Assembly: GCA_030762935.1 (NCBI GenBank)
Contig: CM060899.1
Span: 58,888,501-58,952,500 of the forward strand
DNA length: 64,000 bases
Direction of reading: 5' to 3'
Source of the DNA: Hymenopus coronatus
Lineage: Eukaryota > Arthropoda > Insecta > Mantodea > Hymenopodidae
Both the position numbers and the translations under genes were made by a program. Below, one piece after another: positions 21,381 through 32,935 of the stretch (positions are counted from its first letter, which is position 1; each line of letters starts with the position of its first letter). The notes under the pieces are model-generated. The model worked only from the letters and a program-made list of their open reading frames with translations. It had not been told where the DNA came from and searched no databases.

Positions 21381-22642
21381 TTTTTTTTTATTTGGATTGT
21401 GAATAAATAATTATGAATAATTCATTATGTTTAAATTCATTTTTATTTGTTTTAGCAGGAATAGTAGAATGGCTGTAAAATGTATAAATAAGTGTGGTGT
21501 TTTAATGAATTATTTAAGGTAGGATTAAAATTCTTAAGTTTGGAAACGAAACCGGGAGATCCCGAATGTGGGTTGTACATGTTCCTGTGGCGCCATCTTG
21601 TTCGGTGATAAACGGGGAAACTGAACTCCGGAAATTTCAGTGATCCCTGACAGCCAGCGCGCTGTCTCAGCTGATCAGAGGTGTCTGCCAATAGATTCAT
21701 GCTACGTAAGCAATGTTGTCATCCTTGTTGCAAGATGTAACAAACATTCCTCAATGCAGTTTTGCTTAGCGCCCAGTAATCCCAGTGTAGAGGCCTTGCC
21801 AAGCGACTAGAGGTTTGGTAGTGTAGCTATGAACGGGACGAAGTGGCAACTGTGTAACGGAGCGACCACAAGGAAAGGCAACTGACGTGGATTACTATGG
21901 ATCTATCCGAGCTTAGTTAAAATAGCTCATAACAGCACACGTATATCACAGGGTAAGACAAACACGCAAAATCCCTTCAAATGTGGTTTTATGTGAAAGA
22001 CAAAGCAAACGTAACTCACATTTCCCGATCGCGATGAACAATTGCCGCTCGAGGTAGCTCGGTAATGTGCAGGTATGTGAGTACAAAGCATGCCATATTA
22101 TGATCGTTGTATAAGAACTAACACGCTTAACACCTGCCGCTACGGACATGCTTCACATTCTTGCTTTATATGTCGTTCTATTGAATTCCATACTGCTGCG
22201 CGAGGAAGATCACTGAATTCAAATGCCGACGCTACCTACTTCACAAACGGCGAACAAAATAGCAGGTCGCTGGCAGGAACTTTAGAACCCTCTATGTATT
22301 TGAATATCTTTGTCATTTTATTTACTCTTTTAATTCTTTGTGGTTCTTTTAATATTGCTTTTATTGTATATTACCTTTGTCTTTTTATTTTCGTGTTATT
22401 CTTTTAATTTTTTGTTGTTTTAATATTGTATGTATTACAAAAGCACGTACGGTCTGTGGACCCGTGCGATTGTTGAAGTTCAATGTATAATATTGTTAAG
22501 TCAATAAATACACTTATTCATTCATTGGAACCCCCTAAACGGATATTTACGTGAGAGCGAATCAGGAAGAGACTTTAACCATGTCCGTTAATACCAGCTT
22601 AAGAGACATTGGGAGTGAATTTTCAAAGCACCACATTTTTAA
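21381..22642. other. Unassigned DNA with a candidate polyadenylation site
   Basis: AATAAA at 22503-22508 follows a T-rich stretch and precedes TTATTCATTCATT. This could be the 3' end of an old retroelement or transcript on the plus strand, but no upstream coding homology is visible. The 105-codon frame at 22090-22407 ends in a T-rich run encoding hydrophobic residues and is probably spurious. Confidence 0.35.
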
Positions 22643-22815
22643 TTTCTCTACACGTACTATGTACAAGGTGTATAAAGGAAGTATTGTATTTTACCCAAAA
22701 ATTCCACTATGAGATTCCACCGCAAATACATGTTTTAGAACCCCCTGAATAAAAAAAAAGTATTTTCAGAAAAAGGTCCGTGTCTGTGTGTCTGAACAAA
22801 AACCATACCTCAATA
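22643..22815 (-). mobile_element. H1 tail fragment forming an inverted pair with the next copy
   Basis: TTTCTCTACACGTACTATGT then ACCCAAAAATTCCACTATGA up to GGTCCGTGTCTGTGTGTCTG. Only the tail-side ~170 bp is present. It sits immediately outside the head of the following copy, giving tail hairpins at both ends of the composite. Confidence 0.8.
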
Positions 22816-22820
22816 TAAAA

Positions 22821-23712
22821 ATATTTTGTGTTCCATTCACATGGCTTTCTGACATCTCTGTAACAAATTATTGTTAAAAAGTTAATGCTTCTATTTACTT
22901 CATGCTAATCAAGAGAAAATTAGTAGAAACAGTCTTATTACTTGCTTCCTTGTAAATAGAAGCAAAATAATGGAGTACCAGAGGTTAAAGTGATAGCCAA
23001 AAGCTGGTTGCTATTTGACTGAAATTCCTTTGTTTGTATGGACGGAAGTTGACAAAGTCCTGTGTGAGAAAAGCATAATTTTTAAAGCTGAAACCAAACA
23101 AAGAATATCTTTAAAAAAAAATGACAAAAAAAAACGATCAACTCCACGAAAAAAGTTATATAATATAAATTGTGTGCATCAATGTCCTCTACATTTTTTG
23201 TGTGGTTAGTTTTTGTGTATCTCATACGGTTTAGTAATTAAGCAAAATTCCGTAAAATTCAACCGGAATAAAGTAGTCTTCAGGGTCTATTCCCAGAAAA
23301 TTCAAGATATACATTTTATTTGTCAGGTAAATATCTTTAATATACGATATTTTAATCAAAATCGTTAGAGCCATTTTTGAGAAAACATTTTCAAAAATGT
23401 TCTATATAACGGATAGTTTGGGGTAGGGGGATTTTCTTGAAAATCTTCGTGTCGTATCCTTGGAAGATACCAAACATAAATACCAAGTTTGGTATTCAAC
23501 GGTCTTTTCGTTTTTGAGCTATGCTGCCCACAGACACACACACACAGACAGACAGTCATACGGAACACACAGAGGCATTTTTCTAAAAATGCTTTTTATT
23601 CAGGGGGTCTCAAAACATGTATTTCCGTTGAAAACTTGGTATGGAATTTTTGGGTGCATTACAATACCTTCTCTATACACTATGTACATAGTACGTCTAG
23701 AGAAAGTAAAAA
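22821..23712 (+). mobile_element. H1, full length
   Basis: The head ATATTTTGTGTTCCATTCAC and the tail TACACTATGTACATAGTACG then TCTAGAGAAAGTAAAAA are both present. A short (CA)n/(AGAC) tract lies at 23535-23556. An A-rich insertion near 23110-23135 is private to this copy. Confidence 0.9.
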
Positions 23713-23914
23713 TGTACTAAAAACGTCCCAGATTGATGGTTTTAGGAGTGCTTAAAAGCGACAGCCCCTGTCAGATTTACTGGCATGTAAAAGAACTGCG
23801 AGACGAAATACCGGTACACCGGAGGCGCTGATATGCTCCTCGTAATTGATTGCTTCGTTAATAAACAAAATGATATTTTACTTTATTGTTTTTTTTTTTT
23901 TTTTTGTTTTTTTT

Positions 23915-24060
23915 TTATATCCCACAACCCTGTGTTGGACAGGAACTGGTTAGGTAGAATCAGACTGAAAAGTTCAATGTCATAGCCGGGACTTGAACCA
24001 TGGGTCTCTCTGTATCTAGCCGGTTGCTCTAACTACTGAGCTAGAATGGCAACATGGAAG
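23915..24060 (-). mobile_element. SINE family C
   Basis: On the minus strand: a tRNA-like head TTGCCATTCTAGCTCAGTAG then AGAGCAACCGGC, box B CATGGTTCAAGTCCCGGCTA, then the body TTTTCAGTCTGATTCTACCT. A poly-T-rich stretch (23888-23917) lies outside its 3' end. Confidence 0.8.
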
Positions 24061-24140
24061 TCAGTTGAGGAATTTAATTCCGTACCGACATGTTAAGGTG
24101 GTAGCTCAATGGTTAGAACAACCTATCCGGTTGGCATTTT
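24061..24140 (+). mobile_element. tRNA-like head opposing SINE C
   Basis: GGTGGTAGCTCAATGGTTAG then AACAACCTATCCGGTTGGCA is a second tRNA-like 5' region pointing away from the family C copy. The same head-to-head layout appears at 30283-30606 and 51694-51952. Confidence 0.5.
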
Positions 24141-24145
24141 AATGG

Positions 24146-24476
24146 ATAAAAATCGTTAGAGCCAATTTTTGAGAAAATACAAATTTTCGAAAAACGTTCC
24201 ACGAAAGGGGTAGTTGGGAGTGGGCGTATTTTCCTGAAAATCTTCGCGTCGCATCCTTGGAAGATACCAAACTTAAATACCAAGTTTGGTGTTTAACGGT
24301 GTTTTCGTTTTTGAGCTATGCTGCCCACAGACACACCCGGACATTTTTCTAAAAATAATTGGGGAGGGGGGTTCAAGGGGTCACAAAACATGTATTTCCC
24401 CGGAAATATCGATAAATATTGACTTTTTGTGTGGAATACAATACCTTCTCATTGTACGTGCTAGAGAACGTAATAA
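24146..24476 (+). mobile_element. H1, tail half
   Basis: Starts at AAAAATCGTTAGAGCCAATT and continues in register to a shortened tail ATTGTACGTGCTAGAGAACG. The head half is absent. Confidence 0.8.
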
Positions 24477-24548
24477 TCTTTTGTAAGAATAGTTTGTTTG
24501 CAGAACAGCTAGAGAAACTCATGTGAAGGGAACACCTGAGATATTTTT
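24477..24548 (-). mobile_element. H1 head fragment, GCTAG class
   Basis: GTAAGAATAGTTTGTTTGCA then AACAGCTAGAGAAACTCATG and GGAACACCTGAGA. It joins head-to-tail with the next minus-strand copy. Confidence 0.7.
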
Positions 24549-25297
24549 GCTTTCTCTAGCCCCAAATATACAATGTACATAGTGATTAGAGAAGGTATTG
24601 TATTCCACCCAAAAATTCGATACCGAGATTTCACCGGAAATACATGTTTTAGGACTCCCCTTAAAGAAAACATTTTCAGAGAAATGTGTGTGTGTGTGTG
24701 CGCCTGTAGTCAGTATAGCTCAGAAACGAAAAGACTGTTAAATACCAAACTTGATATTGGAGAAATTTTCGAACATTTTGTTTTTCTTAAAAATGGCGCT
24801 AACGATTTTTATTAAAATACCACATATTAAAGCCATTTCCATCAAAATTAAATGTATAACTTGAATTTTCTGGGAATAGCTTCTGAAGACCTGTTTATTC
24901 TCGATGAATTTTGCTGTATTTTGCATAACTAACAAACCGTAACAGATAGACAAAATCTTGCTACACAAATGTAAATCTCGTTAAAATACACAATTTATGT
25001 CATCACATTTTTTTCCTGGAGTTTACCGTTTTTGAGATATTCCTTGTTACTAGTTTCAATTCTAAAGTACTTATACTTTTCTCAGACAGGAAGTGTCCAT
25101 TTTCCTTTTGTTCTACTCCCGAACAAGAGTTTTGCAATGACTTCATTTAGTTCCCTTCTACTTATAAGGAACTAAGTAATAAGAACATTCTGCTAATGTT
25201 TATCTCGATTAGCATGGTGTAGAAAGAAGAATAATCTGTTGTAAGAATTTTGTTTGTAGGACAGCTAGAGAAAGTCATGTGAGTGTAACACATCAGA
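24549..25297 (-). mobile_element. H1, GCTAG class, near full length
   Basis: The tail starts CTTTCTCTAGCCCCAAATAT and the head ends CAGCTAGAGAAAGTCATGTG then AGTGTAACACATCAGA. Both terminal repeats carry the GCTAGAGAAAG variant. A GT tract is at 24685-24700. Confidence 0.88.
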
Positions 25298-25887
25298 TGT
25301 TTTATATTTATATATTCGCTGTTGCTATATTTAGCCAAAGTTGGAGAGTACACACGCTCGTTCCTGTAACGTTGACGTTTCCAACAGCACTGCACATCCA
25401 GCGAAAAGCTGTCCAGAATAGATGGGCCTTTAATTCCTGTTACATGCCCTTTTACTCTACTGCTCTCTCTCTCCCCCTCTCCATATACTATATACAGGCC
25501 TGCAATCAGCTCTGGAAATATCTCTTCTCACCTGCCAGAGATTTATTGTTGCGTAGAGAGGTGTTTTGAAAAGAGTGTTCACATCATTTGTCATTTGGCA
25601 ACGCGCTGTACAGCCTGTCTGGAAATGTAACTCCCAAACCTCTAATGGCTTTACTCCAGTTAGAAGTACACGACATTGCTCTTCTGCCTTATTGACAGAT
25701 TCGCCGTCTTTTGTTTCATACCGCTCTGTCTGCATGTGACGTTTTGACTTCATCTCGATTGGAAATAGTGATGGTATACTTGTGTTATAGAGCAGCTTTT
25801 GAAAAGAAATACTTTCTCGGCGATAGTCAAGTTTCAAGAATAGAACCTTAAAACTTTTGTGACCGGTACTACGGGTGTGAAACAAAT
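25298..25887. other. Unassigned DNA containing the longest open frame
   Basis: The minus-strand frame at 25457-25954 (165 codons) is the longest in the window. Its first ~27 codons are antisense SINE C sequence and the rest matches nothing I recognise. There are no motifs, signal peptide or membrane segments, so I treat it as a probable chance frame. Confidence 0.3.
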
Positions 25888-25950
25888 TTTGCTTTTCAGT
25901 CTGACTCTGCCTATCCAAGTCCTGACCTACACACGGCTTGTGTGAAAAAA
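25888..25950 (+). mobile_element. SINE family C, 3' fragment
   Basis: TTTTCAGTCTGACTCTGCCT then ATCCAAGTCCTGACCTACAC plus ACGGC. The tRNA-like part is missing. Confidence 0.75.
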
Positions 25951-25968
25951 ACAATTAATCCAATTTTT

Positions 25969-26827
25969 ACTTTTTCTACACGTACTATGTACATAGTGTA
26001 TAGAGAAGGTATTGTATTGCACCGAAAAAATTGATACCGAGATTTCACCGGAAATACATCTGTTGGGTCCCCCTAATCAAAAAAAAAAGAAGGCATTTTT
26101 ACTAATATGTCCGTATGTGTGCGTGTGTCTGTGGGCAGCACAGCTCAAAAACGAAAACCCGTTAAATATCAAACTTGATACTAAAGTTCAATATCTTGCA
26201 AGGGTGCAACATGAAAAGTTTCAAGAAAATCCTCCACTCCCAACTACCCTTTACATGGAAAAATTTTTGAAATTTTTGTATTTCTCAAAAATGGCACTAA
26301 CAATTTTGATTAAAATACCTTATTTTTAAGATATTTTTATGGCAAATTAAATGTATATCTTGAATTTCCTGGAAATATCCTCTGAATACCTCTTTATTCT
26401 GGATGATTAATTTAAAATTTTGTATAACTAGTAAACCATTAAAGACAAAAAGCTACTACTCAGCAAATGTGGCTCTCAGAACACACAGTTTATGTCATAG
26501 ACTTTTTTTTTCGTGGAGTTGGCTGTTTTCGAGATATTCCATGTTATTGGTTTCAGGTTTAAGGAACTTAACTTTTCTCATACGGGAACTTGTCAACTCT
26601 TGACCACGCAAAGAAATGAATTTCAATCTCAGAACATTTTAAAACAAGTGACTGTCGGTTTAGCCTGGTGCATTCCCTTATTTACCTTCTACTTGTAAGG
26701 AACTAAATAATAATACTATTTCTGTTAATGATTATCTCGATTAGTCTGAAATAGATAGAAGAATAAGCATATTAACAATAAATTATTACAGAGTTGTAGA
26801 GAAAGTTATATGAATAGAACACATCAG
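25969..26827 (-). mobile_element. H1, full length
   Basis: The tail ACTTTTTCTACACGTACTAT and the head GTAGAGAAAGTTATATGAAT then AGAACACATCAGA are both of the GTAG class. It is followed almost at once by another minus-strand copy. Confidence 0.9.
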
Positions 26828-26837
26828 ATTTTTTATT

Positions 26838-27616
26838 TATCTAGCACATGCATATAACGTACCATAGTAGTGTGAAACAGTATTGTTTTCTTCCCAAAAT
26901 TTCAATATTTTACCGGAAAAACGTGTTTTTAGACCCCTGAATTTAAAAAAAAAACTGTGTGTCTGTGGTCAGTGTAAATCAAAAACGAAAAGCCGTTAAA
27001 TACCAAATTTGATATTTACGTTTAACGTCTCTCAAGGATGCGACACAAACTTTTCAAGAAAATCCCCGCATCCCTACTACTCTTTACATGGAACAATTTT
27101 TAGAAAATTTTGATTTTGATACAAATGGCTATAACATATTTTATTAAAATACTACTGTTTAAGATATTTTTATGAATAAATGAAATGTATATCCTCTGGG
27201 ATATGGTCTCCGAAGTCCTCTTCGTTCCGGATGAATTTGGCATAACTGATAAACAGTAAGAAATAGACAAAAAAGCTACTGCACAAAAAGGGTAGAGCTC
27301 TTATTTATAATTCGTAACTTTTTGTAGAGTTACTTGTTATTGATTTTAATTTAAAATACTGAAATGATTCTCATATAGGAATTTGTTAACTCCTAGGCTT
27401 GCAGAGAGTACGAATTTCAAGCATATAACAGCACGCTTTTAAGAGATTTGACAATCGTTTTAGCCCAACATACTACCTTATCTATTTACAAAGAAGTAAG
27501 CAATACACCATTTCTGTTAATGTTTATTTCGATTAACATGAAGTAGATAGAGAATAAGCTTTTTAAGAATAATTTATTTCCAGAGATGTAGAAAAAGTCA
27601 TGTGAATGAAACACAG
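26838..27616 (-). mobile_element. H1, diverged, tandem with the previous copy
   Basis: A decayed tail (ATCTAGCACATGCATATAAC) and intact body landmarks (GTTAAATACCAAATTTGATA, AATCCCCGCATCC) to the head GAAACACAGAT. Confidence 0.8.
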
Positions 27617-27617
27617 A

Positions 27618-27728
27618 TTTTTACTCAAGGGACCACAAAACGTGCATTTTAAGTGAAATCTTAATATCGGAATTTTGGGTGGAGTGCAATACTTTCTCTA
27701 CTTATTGTGTATTTGATAAAGAAAGTAA
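27618..27728 (+). mobile_element. H1 inverted tail fragment
   Basis: CTCAAGGGACCACAAAACGT ... GAATTTTGGGTGGAGTGCAA then a degraded hairpin ending AAAGAAAGTAAAT. It lies head-adjacent to the preceding copy and creates a second, inverted tail end. Confidence 0.75.
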
Positions 27729-28011
27729 ATACATTTTCATTAGAATTGTTGGTAAGATATACATACGATGGCTGCATTATATTTGTACCACTTTTTAAGG
27801 AGTGAAACTAAACTTAACATCCAACGCGGAGTGTCTATGTTATCGTTTGGAAATGGTATCACGCCCTTGATATAAAGACACTTTCTTAAACAGCAATTTG
27901 CATGGTGGGAGAATATATAACAGCAGTTGTTAGGCGGGAAGCATTGATAGGAAGATGTTAACCAACGAATGAAAACTCACCAAGAAAGAAACCAATAGAA
28001 ATTACCAAAAA
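27729..28011. other. Unassigned DNA
   Basis: No recognised feature. Confidence 0.35.
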
Positions 28012-28866
28012 TCTAATGTGTTCTATTCACATGGCTTTCTCTACATTCTCTGCAACAAATTATTGTTAAAACGCTTATACTTCTTTTTACTTCATGCTAA
28101 TTGAGAAAAAAATTAGCAGAAATAGCCTTATTAGTTGCTTCCTTTAAGTAGAAGGGAAATAAGGGAGTACCATAGGCTAAAGCGATAGTAAAAAGCTGGT
28201 TGCTATGTGATTGAAGTTCCTTTGTTTGTATGGACAAAAGTTGACAAATTCCCGTATGAGAAATGTGTAAGTATTTTATAGCTGAAACCAATAACAAGGA
28301 ATATTTAAAAAACGATCAATTCCACGAAAAAAATGTATAGGAACATAAACTGTGTGTTTTAACGTTCTCTACAATTTTTTGTGTGGTAAGGTTTTGTCCC
28401 TCTCTTACGGTTTAGCAGTTATTCAAAATTCTGTAAAATTCATCCAGAATAAAGTAGTCTTCAGAGGCTATTCCCAGAAAATTCAAAATATACATATTAT
28501 TTGCCAGGTATATGTCTTTAATATACGATATTTTAATCAAAACCGTTGGAGCCATTTTTGAGAAAATCAAACTGTTTTGTTTCCATTTAAAGGGCAGTTG
28601 AGGTGGTGGATTTTCTTGAAAATCTTCGTGTTGCATCCTTGGAGGATACTGAACTTAAATACCAAGTTTGATATTTAACGGACGTTTCGTTTTTGAGCTA
28701 TGCTGCCCACAGATAACTCAGGTCCTTTTTTCAAAAATGCTTATTTTGGATTCAGGGGGACTCAAAACATGTCTTTCCGGTGAAATCTCGTAATCGAATT
28801 TTTGGGTTGCATTACAATACCTTCTCTATACACTATGTATATAGTACGTGAGTAGAGAAAGTGAAA
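28012..28866 (+). mobile_element. H1, full length solo copy
   Basis: The head TCTAATGTGTTCTATTCACA and the tail TACACTATGTATATAGTACG then GAGTAGAGAAAGTGAAAA are intact. A-rich flanks (CCAAAAA on the left, AAAT on the right) fit insertion in an A/T run. There is no inverted tail at its head, so the solo form can move or persist alone. Confidence 0.92.
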
Positions 28867-29869
28867 ATTAAACACACCAAAACAGTTTATTGATACACAC
28901 GCGTACACACTAATAGATACATGCTCGCTTCGCTCGCATGCTTTGGCGAAACCAATGGAAATTATTAAGACCTAAGTACAGAAAAATCAGATCATTTATA
29001 CTTACTAACTTAGACCTGTCACGGCGCTTCATCTTTACAATGTTTTAATGTCTAGATGCAATTTGTATTCAAATATTCGTAGTTCTGAATTTTGGTACAT
29101 AAATATAAAACTAATGACCAGTAAAACAGTGTAAATTGTTGTAAGAAGTCAAAGCAAACGAATTGCTTTTGGTATATTGCAATGTAAATCGCGCGGCTTT
29201 TAGAAATTTAAAGGATAACACTTTGTAATATGACATTACGGTGAGTAAAAGTGATGAAGCAATACCTAGATAGTGTTAGTGGTAGTTTATGTGGTGTAAC
29301 CAACGTATATTAATTATCAGTATTTTGTATATTGGTTAATAAATGATAGAGTAGATAAGGTATTGTAAATGTAACACTCGGATTTTTGGGGCGGGGAAGG
29401 GTACGATAAATAAAGCTTTGATAAATTGCCGAGAGCAGTGCGCTGTTCGCCACGTTCTCCTCATAAGGCAGTATTTTACAGATACCCGGGTGGCTGAGAG
29501 CTTCCTTCCCTTTCTGAAGAGCCTTACATTGTAGAGCGCCATCTTCCCTTGAGCTGGAAAATATGTCAGTGGGATACAAATTGCGATGTGGGACAAGGGC
29601 GTTGGAGCAGCTTCCGGCGAGAACGACCTGCTCATAAATATGACGACATCTCGAAACCTGAAGCAAGCCAAGCATGTAGAGCACACATCCAGGAGGTTCA
29701 CCGCAAGCTAAGGTGACGTTTTTCCACAAGCACTCCTTTTAACTCCAGCAGCTAAGAGGACCCAGACTGTCTTTCTGTCTGTACTTAACCTTTTGACAGG
29801 ACATAAAGGATGTATTATAATAAGACCTCAGGTTTTAATACTACTTACTACCACGTAAATACCTATTTT
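28867..29869. other. Unassigned DNA with a GC-richer block
   Basis: 29380-29760 has higher GC, and two overlapping minus-strand frames (29310-29729, 139 codons; 29336-29701, 121 codons) are open. I recognise no motif in either, and overlap of two long frames argues for composition over coding. Confidence 0.3.
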
Positions 29870-29962
29870 ACTTTCTCCAGCACGTAAGTACAATTTACAT
29901 AGTAGCCAGAGAAGGTATTGTATTCCACCCAAAATTCTACGTCGAGATTTCAGTGGAAATAT
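29870..29962 (-). mobile_element. H1 tail fragment
   Basis: ACTTTCTCCAGCACGTAAGT ... GAAGGTATTGTATTCCACCC, ending at TCAGTGGAAAT. The body is missing. Confidence 0.75.
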
Positions 29963-30282
29963 TGTCACATCCACTGTTATAATTTCAATAAACTGCTTGA
30001 CTTGCGAGAGGGATTATTATCTGGAGAATTGTAATTTTTACTACAGCCTGGCGTATTTAAGAGATGTAGCTCTGTTTTTTCAGAAACCACAATGATAATT
30101 ACCTAAATGATATTTTAATTTAGGGTCAATTGGGCTAACTAAACTATCACTTTGAACACAAAACAACTTTTAAGCATTACATTTATTACACTACCGTATA
30201 CATGATGAGATGGCGTCCTCCATGGTGACCTAGGTGAACCGCGCTCCTGGCGTGCATCTTGACCGTAGCAATTTCTAACACA

Positions 30283-30606
30283 TAAGAGGGTTGGATAGGT
30301 AGAGTCAGACTGAAATAGTTGTCTATACTGTGAATCCTGGGACTTGGTACTTACAACATTGTAAGTCGCCATTGGGGTTGTCATGTCAAAATAATTTGAG
30401 ATCACCTTGTGGTTTACTGGGAAACATGCGAGTCAGTTGAGAAATTCAATGCTATGCCGGGGTGTTGCCATGGTAGCTCAGTGGCAGAGCAACCGGCAAG
30501 AGATCGGGAGATGCGTGGTTCAAATTCCGGCTATGGCATTGAGTTTTTCAGTCTGACTCTACCTATCCAACTCCTGTCCTACACAAGGCAATTAAACCAA
30601 TATAAG
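30283..30606. mobile_element. Head-to-head SINE pair (family C)
   Basis: The right arm (about 30470-30606, plus) is a clear family C SINE: CCATGGTAGCTCAGTGGCAG, box B GTGGTTCAAATTCCGGC, body TTTTCAGTCTGACTCTACCT. The left arm (30283-30400, minus) carries a diverged head and box B (AAGTCCCAGGATTC) and the same CAGTCTGACTCTACCTATCC body in inverse. The 51.7 kb copy shows most of the same arrangement, so the pair seems to spread as a unit. Confidence 0.7.
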
Positions 30607-30689
30607 AGAGAGTAAACAGCAAAGTTGGCAGTGTCTCCGACATATGCAGCATTAACTCTACACAGTGTTACCACACCTATGCGCGCAGC

Positions 30690-30990
30690 CAACATATGTT
30701 TTGAGGTCCCCTGAGACAGAAAAAAAAAACGTAATTTGAAACATGTCCGTGTGTGAGACTGTGGACACCATAGCTGAAAAACGAAAAGTCGCTAAAATAC
30801 TAAACTTGGAATATCACTTTAGTATCTTTCAAGGATGCGACACGAAAGTTTCGAGGAAAGTCCCCCACCCTTAACTACCCTTTTTATGGAAAAATAATTC
30901 TTAAGTGTTGATTTTCTTAAAAATGGTTCTAACGAATTTGATTAAAATGCCATTATATTAAAGACATTTACATGACAAATAAAATGAAGA
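30690..30990 (-). mobile_element. H1 internal fragment, tail side
   Basis: CATATGTTTTGAGGTCCCCT, AAAAACGAAAAGTCGCTAAA, CAAGGATGCGACACGAAAGT and TGACAAATAAAATG. Both tips are absent. Confidence 0.78.
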
Positions 30991-31191
30991 AAATATGAGT
31001 TGGATGGCAATGCTGCCAATAGCTAAAGTAAAATTTTCTGACCAAAATAAAACAAAAGTTCTCTTCCCTAACAATAATATTTACAAACGTATTGACGTTT
31101 TACCAAGTGAGCGTACCAAAATGTTGTAAAAGCTACTTTGCTGGATTAGTTTCAACAATGTTTTTAAACTATTTACAATTAGCATTCCTTT

Positions 31192-31470
31192 GTCGTCTTC
31201 CGTGGTGTAATGGTTTCCATGCTAACTTCATATACCCAAGGTCGCGGGTTCAAACTCGGCGGAGGATAATGGATTTTTTCGGGTGCAAAAATCCTTAGCA
31301 TTGCTTCCTTCGGAAGGGAAGTAAAGCCGTTGGTTCCGAGTCGTAGATTTACAGCAGGTAAAAGAACTTCAAGCCTGATAGTAAAATTAAGCGGTTTTTC
31401 ATGCCTAATTTAGAATGGCACGCTAAGGACCATAGTAGTTAAAGAGCGTCCATAAATAACACGGCATTTA
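31192..31470 (+). mobile_element. SINE family B, copy 1 of a local duplication
   Basis: Head TCGTCTTCCGTGGTGTAATG, box B CGCGGGTTCAAACTCGGCGG, body GGATTTTTTCGGGTGCAAAA, TTCCTTCGGAAGGGAAGTAA and AGAGCGTCCATAAATAACAC. It contains both tRNA-like boxes and the whole body. Confidence 0.88.
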
Positions 31471-31620
31471 CATTTACTTTTTTTTTTTTTCCTGCCTCTG
31501 TTAAGTTATACCAAATGAGAGGGAAATTCAAATTGTCCATTAAAACATGAAATTGGAGGGAAACAATATAAAACATCCCATTTCGACTCCCCTTAATAAC
31601 TTACAATATATTAAAAAGTG
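31471..31620 (+). repeat. SINE B flank, unit 1 of a tandem duplication
   Basis: CCTGCCTCTGTTAAGTTATA ... TTTCGACTCCCCTTAATAAC then TTACAATATAT. The same order recurs at about 31915-32045, so the duplication covers SINE plus flank (about 31192-31620 and 31641-32045). Confidence 0.75.
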
Positions 31621-31640
31621 TTAGTACCAGTAATGGTTGG

Positions 31641-31905
31641 GTCGCCCTCCGTGGTGTAATGGTTACCATGCTAACGTCATATACCCAAGGTCGCGGGTTC
31701 AAACCCGGAGGAGGACGATGGTTTTTTTTCGGGTGCAAAAATCCTTAGCTTGGCTTCCTTCGGAAAGGAAGTAAACTCGTTGGTCCCGTGATAGAGAGAC
31801 CTCTGAGCAAAATTAAGCAGTGTTTCACGCCCAGTATAGAACTGGACGCTGAGAACCACATCAGTTTGAGAGCGTCCATAAATAACACGCTATGTACATT
31901 TACAT
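31641..31905 (+). mobile_element. SINE family B, copy 2 of a local duplication
   Basis: CCCTCCGTGGTGTAATGGTT, box B CGCGGGTTCAAACCCGGAGG, body as in copy 1 with GAGACCTCTGAGCAAAATTA retained. It is the best preserved family B head in the window. It is followed by the duplicated flank, including a G-run at 31989-31997, and then an H1 head. Confidence 0.88.
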
Positions 31906-32047
31906 TTGTTTTTTGCACACCTCTATTAAAGTTATGCCAAATTGAGGGGGAAATTCAAAATGTTCAAATGCAATTAAAACATGAAAAGGGGGGGGGGATA
32001 GAACATTCCGTTTCGACTCCACTTAATAGCTTACAATATATAAAAAA

Positions 32048-32935
32048 TCTGATGTGTTACACTCACATGACTTTCTCTAGCTGTTCTACAAACTTCTTAC
32101 ATAAGATCATTCTTCTTTCTGCACCTTGCTAATCAGGTACTCATTAGCACAATGTTCTTATTACTTATTAGGAACAAAATAAGGGAATACACTAGGCTAA
32201 ACCAATAGTCAAATGTTTTAAAAGCTGTCGTTACGCGATTGTCATTACAAATGGCTTCTTTTCTTGGCCAGGAGTAGAACAAAAGAAAAACGGACACTCC
32301 CGTCTGAGAAAAGTATAAGTACTTCACAACTGAAACTAATAACCATGAATACCTCGAAAACGGTAAGCTCCACGAGAAAAATGTATATGACATAACTTGT
32401 GTATTTTAAAAAATCCTAATGTTTTGTACAGTAAGTTTTTTTCTATCTTTTACGATTTACTAGTTATGCCAAATTAAGCAAAATTCATCCAGAATAAACA
32501 GGTCTTCAGAAGCTATTCCCAGGAAATTCAAGATATACATTTTATTTGTCAGGTAAATATCTTTAATATACGATATTTTAATCAAAATCGTTTGAGCCAT
32601 TTTTAAGAAAATCAAAATTTTCAAAAAAAGTTCCATGTAAAGGGTAGTTTGGGGTGGGGAGATTTTTCTCAAAATCTTCGTGTCGCATCCCTGGAAATAA
32701 CTAAACTTAAATTCCAAGTTTGGTATTTTAGCTACTTTTCGTTTTTGAGTTATCGTGTTCACAGACACATGGACACACACACACTCGGACCTTTTTCTGA
32801 AAATGCTTTTTATGGATACAGGGGGTCCTAAAACATGTATTTCCGGTGAAATCATGGTATCGAATTTTTGGGTGGAATACAATACTTCTCTATCCCTATG
32901 TACATTCTACATATGGGGCTAGAGAAAGTAAAAAG
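32048..32935 (+). mobile_element. H1, GCTAG class, full length
   Basis: The head TCTGATGTGTTACACTCACA then TGACTTTCTCTAGCTGTTC. The tail ends GGGGCTAGAGAAAGTAAAAA. Both inverted repeats carry GCTAG, and the head TTACACT loop is the one seen in the other GCTAG copies. Confidence 0.93.

Noticed and set aside
25457..25954. 165-codon minus-strand frame, the longest in the window
   Set aside because: Starts in antisense SINE sequence, and nothing in it is recognisable as a domain. Kept only as a note.
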